From Lysobacter sp. cf310 (GTDB lineage Bacteria > Pseudomonadota > Gammaproteobacteria > Xanthomonadales > Xanthomonadaceae), in the NCBI RefSeq assembly GCF_900114355.1, contig NZ_FOSS01000002.1, positions 1-64,000 on the forward strand: a DNA stretch of 64,000 nt, read 5' to 3'. This document shows positions 61,085-64,000 of the stretch, one piece after another. The notes beneath the pieces were generated by a model. The model had not been told where the DNA came from. It saw nothing but the letters and a program-made list of their open reading frames with translations, and ran no database searches. A program made the position numbers and the translations under genes. Position 1 is the stretch's first letter. Each line of letters begins with the position of its first letter.

Positions 61085-62362
61085 TCAGAGCCGGGCGTCG
61101 ACCTGATCGCGCGGGTACAGGCTCTTGATGTCGTACAGCAGCGCGCCGGGGCGCCCGTAGGCGCGTGCGCCGGCCGCGCCCAGCGCGCGGAACTGGTCGT
61201 GCGCGACCGCCAGCACCACCGCGTCGTAGGCGCCTGCCTGCGGCTGCGCCACCACTTCCACGCCGTACTCGCGCAAGGCGTGCGCGGCGTCGACCCAGGG
61301 GTCGTGGATATCGACCTGGGCGCGGTACTCGCCGAACTGGCGCGCCAGTTCGATCACCCGGGTGTTGCGCAGATCGGCGCAGTTTTCCTTGAACGCCAGG
61401 CCCAGGATCAGGATGCGCGCACCGGCCACGGCCAAGCCGCGCTGGATCATGCGCTTGATCACGTCGGCGGCGACGTGCTCGCCCATGGCGTCGTTGATGC
61501 GACGGCAGGCGTGCAGGATCTCCGGGTGATAGCCGGCGGCCTGCGCCTTCTGGATCAGGTAGTACGGGTCCACGCCGATGCAGTGCCCGCCGACCAGGCC
61601 GGGACGGAACGGCAGGAAATTCCACTTGGTGCCCGCGGCCTCCAGCACCTCGGTGGTGTCGATGCCCAGGCGCTGGAAGATCAGCGCGAATTCGTTGACC
61701 AGGGCGATGTTGGCGTCGCGCTGGCTGTTTTCGATCACCTTGGCGGCCTCGGCCACGCGCAGGCTGGAAGCCTTGTGGGTGCCGGCCAGGATGATGCTGC
61801 GGTAGAGCGCGTCGACGAACTCGGCCGCCTCCGGCGTCGACCCCGAGGTCACCTTCGGAATATCGACCAGACGCCGCTGCTTGTCGCCGGGATTGATCCG
61901 CTCCGGGCTGTAGCCGACGTGGAAGTCCTGGTTGTAGCGCAACCCCGAGGCGCGCTCGAGCTCGGGCACGCAGATTTCCTCGGTCGCGCCCGGGTACACG
62001 GTGGATTCGTAGATCACCAGGGCGCCGGGCCGCATCAGGCCGCCGATGCCGAGGCTGGCGCGCAGCAGCGGGCCGAAGTCGGGACGCTTGTGCTCGTCCA
62101 CCGGGGTCGGCACGGTGACCACGAACACGTCGCGGTCGCGCAGGTCCTCGGGGTTGGCGCTCAGGCGCAGGCGGGTGGCGGCGGCGATCTCGTCGGCGCC
62201 GGTCTCGCCGTTGCCGTCCTCGCCCGCGGCCAGCGCGGCCACGCGCGCGGCGTCGATGTCGTAGCCCAGGGTGTCGTAGCGCTTGCCCAGCTCGATCGCG
62301 AGCGGCAGCCCGACGTAGCCCAGCCCGATGACCGCGATGCGTGCGCTTGCCAGATCCTGCAT
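61085..62362 (-). CDS. Nucleotide-sugar (UDP-glucose/GDP-mannose family) dehydrogenase
   Basis: 425 residues. Four-electron oxidation of a UDP- or GDP-sugar to the uronic acid. NAD site IAVIGLGYVGLPLAIELGKR (residues 9-28), catalytic cysteine C261 in GGHCIGVDPYYL, and the middle stretch EAAKVIENSQRDANIALVNEFALI (split). The overall pattern (GLVGGHCIGVDPYYL; GTKWNFLPFRPGLVGGH) is close to TviB/WbpA/VipA-type enzymes that oxidise UDP-N-acetyl-hexosamines. Start ATG at 62362; longer frame upstream unsupported. It is followed by the GltB-like gene on the same strand. No glycosyltransferase is adjacent. Confidence 0.92.
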   Translation of the reverse strand: MQDLASARIAVIGLGYVGLPLAIELGKRYDTLGYDIDAARVAALAAGEDGNGETGADEIAAATRLRLSANPEDLRDRDVFVVTVPTPVDEHKRPDFGPLLRASLGIGGLMRPGALVIYESTVYPGATEEICVPELERASGLRYNQDFHVGYSPERINPGDKQRRLVDIPKVTSGSTPEAAEFVDALYRSIILAGTHKASSLRVAEAAKVIENSQRDANIALVNEFALIFQRLGIDTTEVLEAAGTKWNFLPFRPGLVGGHCIGVDPYYLIQKAQAAGYHPEILHACRRINDAMGEHVAADVIKRMIQRGLAVAGARILILGLAFKENCADLRNTRVIELARQFGEYRAQVDIHDPWVDAAHALREYGVEVVAQPQAGAYDAVVLAVAHDQFRALGAAGARAYGRPGALLYDIKSLYPRDQVDARL

Positions 62363-62717
62363 GCCCTGCCCTGACGTAGTGAGGAACCGCCATCGTCCCC
62401 GGTAGGCCCAGGCCAGGCGCCGGCCGATTATAGGGTCGCCCGCGCGCACGAACGCACGGCTGTCATCGGCGCGCGCCAGTATCCACCGCGATCCGTCGCG
62501 AGCGGCCGGCGCCACGGGCGGCGAGCGCGGCAAGGGGCCGATTCGGATTTTTCCTACACGCCCGTCAGGCCTGCGCCGACTGCACGACTCCCGGCATAGG
62601 CGCAGACTGGCACGGTCTGGCAGCCTCCGCGGATCTGGACCACGCTCGGCCATGGATGCCCGCCCGACCTCCGGCCCACCCCGGCCGGCCACCGCCCACG
62701 CCCACGGGACCTGCGCC
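62363..62717. other. Intergenic region, no feature recognised
   Basis: The 355 bases between the dehydrogenase start and the small gene at 62718 are GC-rich. No hairpin, RNA or strong promoter is seen; they should hold the promoters of both divergent genes. Confidence 0.35.
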
Positions 62718-62990
62718 ATGCCGTACCGAGTCGAACTCCGCGAACAGCACAACCAGGGCAGCCCGATCTGCAGTCCGGCCACGATCGAGCCGCACCGCGA
62801 TCTGCAGGCCGCCGGCGTCGCCGCGCACCGCGACGCGGTCGAGCACGCCAAGGCCTATCGGGTGGACGTGCGCGTGCAGATCTATGCACCGTCCGGCCAG
62901 CTCGCCATGGGCACCCAGGTGCGTCATTTCGAAGTCGCCGCGTCGGCGCGGCAGCGGCCGCATCTGGCCCTGGTCGCCAGCGCGCGCTGA
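62718..62990 (+). CDS. Small hypothetical protein
   Basis: 90 residues from the ATG at 62718. Codon use is like the surrounding genes (nearly all third bases G or C). Basic and histidine-rich, with MPYRVELREQHNQG and AYRVDVRVQIYAPSGQLAMG. No signal peptide, membrane helix or known motif. Might be a small beta-sheet protein. Unknown. Confidence 0.5.
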   Translation: MPYRVELREQHNQGSPICSPATIEPHRDLQAAGVAAHRDAVEHAKAYRVDVRVQIYAPSGQLAMGTQVRHFEVAASARQRPHLALVASAR

Positions 62991-63152
62991 GCGCATTCGC
63001 GCGAACGGCGTTCGCGCCGTTCGCGCTCCCGCCCACTGGATCAGCGACCGCCTGCGGCGCATTCGCCGCGACCACGCCTCAACCGCCGGAGGTCGCGTCC
63101 ACGGCGTGCGGCGATCGCATTGTTCGAGGCGCGGCCTTGCGGCGCCTCCGCC

Positions 63153-63806
63153 TCAATCGCGGGCCATCGCCTGCGAGCCGGCCAGGATCATGCGCACCAT
63201 CTGAGTCAGCTGCTGGATCAGCTCGGCATCCTTGTGCGGCGGCAGATCCATGGCGGTGGCGCCGACCGCGAACACCAGGCGGGTGATCGCCTTGGCGACC
63301 AGGGCCGGTTCCAGCAGGCTCACGCCGTCGGCCGCCGACAGGCGCACCAGGTCGATGCGCAGTTCTTCCTCGAAGAAGGTCAGCTCGCGGTCCACCGCCT
63401 GCTTGAACGCGTCCGAGCCCACCGTGCCCTCGCGCAGCAGCACGTGCAGCAGTTTGTCGTCGGCGCGCACCTGCTCCATGAAGGCGGTCACCGAGTCGCG
63501 CACGATGCTGTGACTGGTCGCGGCGCGCCGGCGCGCCGCGCCGACGATCTTGCGCAGCGACTGCCCGGCCAGATCGATCAGGGCCACCGCCAACTCGTCG
63601 ATGTCGCGGAACTGGCGGTAGAAGCTGTTGGGCGCGATCCCGGCCTCGCGCGCGACCTCGCGCAGGCTCAGGCTGGACACGCTGCGGTGCGGCCCGATCA
63701 GGCGCAGCGCCGCCGCCAGCAGGTCGTCGCGCGAAATCGCGGCCTTGCGCGCGGAGGTCGTATCGTCGTCGGCAGCTACGGGGTGTTGGGTCACGGAGAC
63801 GAGCAT
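63153..63806 (-). CDS. fabR: TetR-family repressor, FabR-like
   Basis: 217 residues from the ATG at 63806; the frame stays open to 63893 but would run over the promoter. HTH region ISRDDLLAAALRLIGPHRSVSSLSLREVAREAGIAPNSFYRQFRD (split: residues about 24-68), with the FabR hallmark AREAGIAPNSFYRQF. FabR represses unsaturated fatty acid synthesis and responds to acyl-ACP/CoA pools. The divergent neighbour at 63892, a possible desaturase redox partner, supports this role. The gene pattern is known from related bacteria with desaturases. Confidence 0.8.
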   Translation of the reverse strand: MLVSVTQHPVAADDDTTSARKAAISRDDLLAAALRLIGPHRSVSSLSLREVAREAGIAPNSFYRQFRDIDELAVALIDLAGQSLRKIVGAARRRAATSHSIVRDSVTAFMEQVRADDKLLHVLLREGTVGSDAFKQAVDRELTFFEEELRIDLVRLSAADGVSLLEPALVAKAITRLVFAVGATAMDLPPHKDAELIQQLTQMVRMILAGSQAMARD

Positions 63807-63842
63807 GGACGGGATCGGGCCTGCATCATAACGACGGCGGTC

Positions 63843-63884
63843 AATATACATGTGTCTATACACTTGTGCTCTCACGTGTATAGT
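63843..63884. promoter_or_regulatory. Operator/promoter between fabR and the divergent gene
   Basis: An inverted repeat TATACAC (63857-63863) / GTGTATA (63876-63882) with a 12-base spacer, plus a related TATACATGTGT at 63845-63855. TATAGT at 63879-63884 is a good -10 only 7 bases before the ATG at 63892, which suggests a leaderless transcript. On the minus strand TATATT (63848-63843) could be the fabR -10. A likely FabR binding region. Confidence 0.6.
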
Positions 63885-63891
63885 GTCGCCC

Positions 63892-64000
63892 ATGAGCGCC
63901 CGTCCCCGCCCCGTCTCCGCCCGTACGCCTACCCGCCCCGACAGCCCGTTCAGGCGCCTGGCACGGCCCTGGCTGTCGCCGGGCGTGTTCGACTTCTGGG
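63892..64000 (+). CDS. N terminus of a possible ferredoxin-reductase-type desaturase partner (partial)
   Basis: Only 36 codons lie inside the window (ATG 63892). The basic N terminus runs into LARPWLSPGVFDFW, a stretch I associate with the start of FAD-dependent ferredoxin reductases that feed stearoyl-CoA-type desaturases in Pseudomonas and Xanthomonadaceae. The adjacency to a FabR-like gene supports this. Too short to be sure. Confidence 0.5.
   Translation, partial: MSARPRPVSARTPTRPDSPFRRLARPWLSPGVFDFW

Overview
The window is a gene-dense, very GC-rich chromosomal segment from a gammaproteobacterium. It most likely comes from Lysobacter or a close Xanthomonadaceae relative. Pointers are smc-zipA-ligA and mtnA-gyrA in tandem, a large TonB-dependent sugar locus, secreted M4 protease with PKD and P domains, DUF3011 secreted proteins, msrPQ, and palindromic GTAG-type and GTGGGAGCGGC-type intergenic repeats. 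No insertion sequence, phage gene, integrase or CRISPR array is visible.

Layout. 1-5900: the end of one P-domain secreted protein, a lactone-oxidase-like flavoprotein, an AT-rich regulatory gap, a thermolysin-family protease and a secreted TIM-barrel-like protein. 6.3-20.7 kb, all minus strand: gyrA, mtnA, two DUF3011 proteins, epmA, ligA, zipA and smc; a hexanucleotide satellite flanked by inverted palindromes lies between ligA and zipA. 20.9-36.0 kb: a carbohydrate-utilisation locus with a LacI regulator, a GH65 phosphorylase fused to beta-phosphoglucomutase, a TonB-dependent receptor, an MFS permease, an ABC-sugar ATPase, a GH1 beta-glucosidase, then zwf-glk-pgl. Two immunity-type genes (SUKH-like and Imm26-like) sit inside it behind the ABC ATPase gene. 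36.3-46.1 kb: serS, two TonB C-terminal-domain proteins, an O-antigen-ligase-like protein, and an aromatic/serine cluster (serC, then pheA-hisC-aroA overlapping by 4 nt). 46.2-48.7 kb: msrP-msrQ and a tail-anchored tandem-FHA protein.

48.8-58.6 kb looks like a storage-lipid/acyl-CoA region: a polyhydroxyalkanoate-system protein, a patatin-like lipase, a PhaF-like phasin, a membrane-anchored Mrr-like protein, a 662-residue two-domain reductase resembling alcohol-forming fatty acyl-CoA reductases, a divergent acyl-CoA-binding protein, a TetR regulator, a second phasin-like protein and a repeat-rich protein. 58.7-64 kb: tRNA-Val(CAC), an ArsC-family protein, a membrane-anchored GltB-like flavoprotein, a nucleotide-sugar dehydrogenase, a FabR-like TetR repressor, and the start of a divergent gene that may encode the redox partner of a fatty-acid desaturase.

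How the sugar genes fit together (inference): the receptor and permease bring a glucodisaccharide to the cytoplasm; GH65 phosphorolysis would give glucose plus beta-glucose-1-phosphate; the fused mutase would give glucose-6-phosphate; Glk would phosphorylate the free glucose; Zwf and Pgl would feed 6-phosphogluconate to the Entner-Doudoroff pathway. Two palindromic LacI-type operators lie at the two divergent or promoter positions expected for such control.
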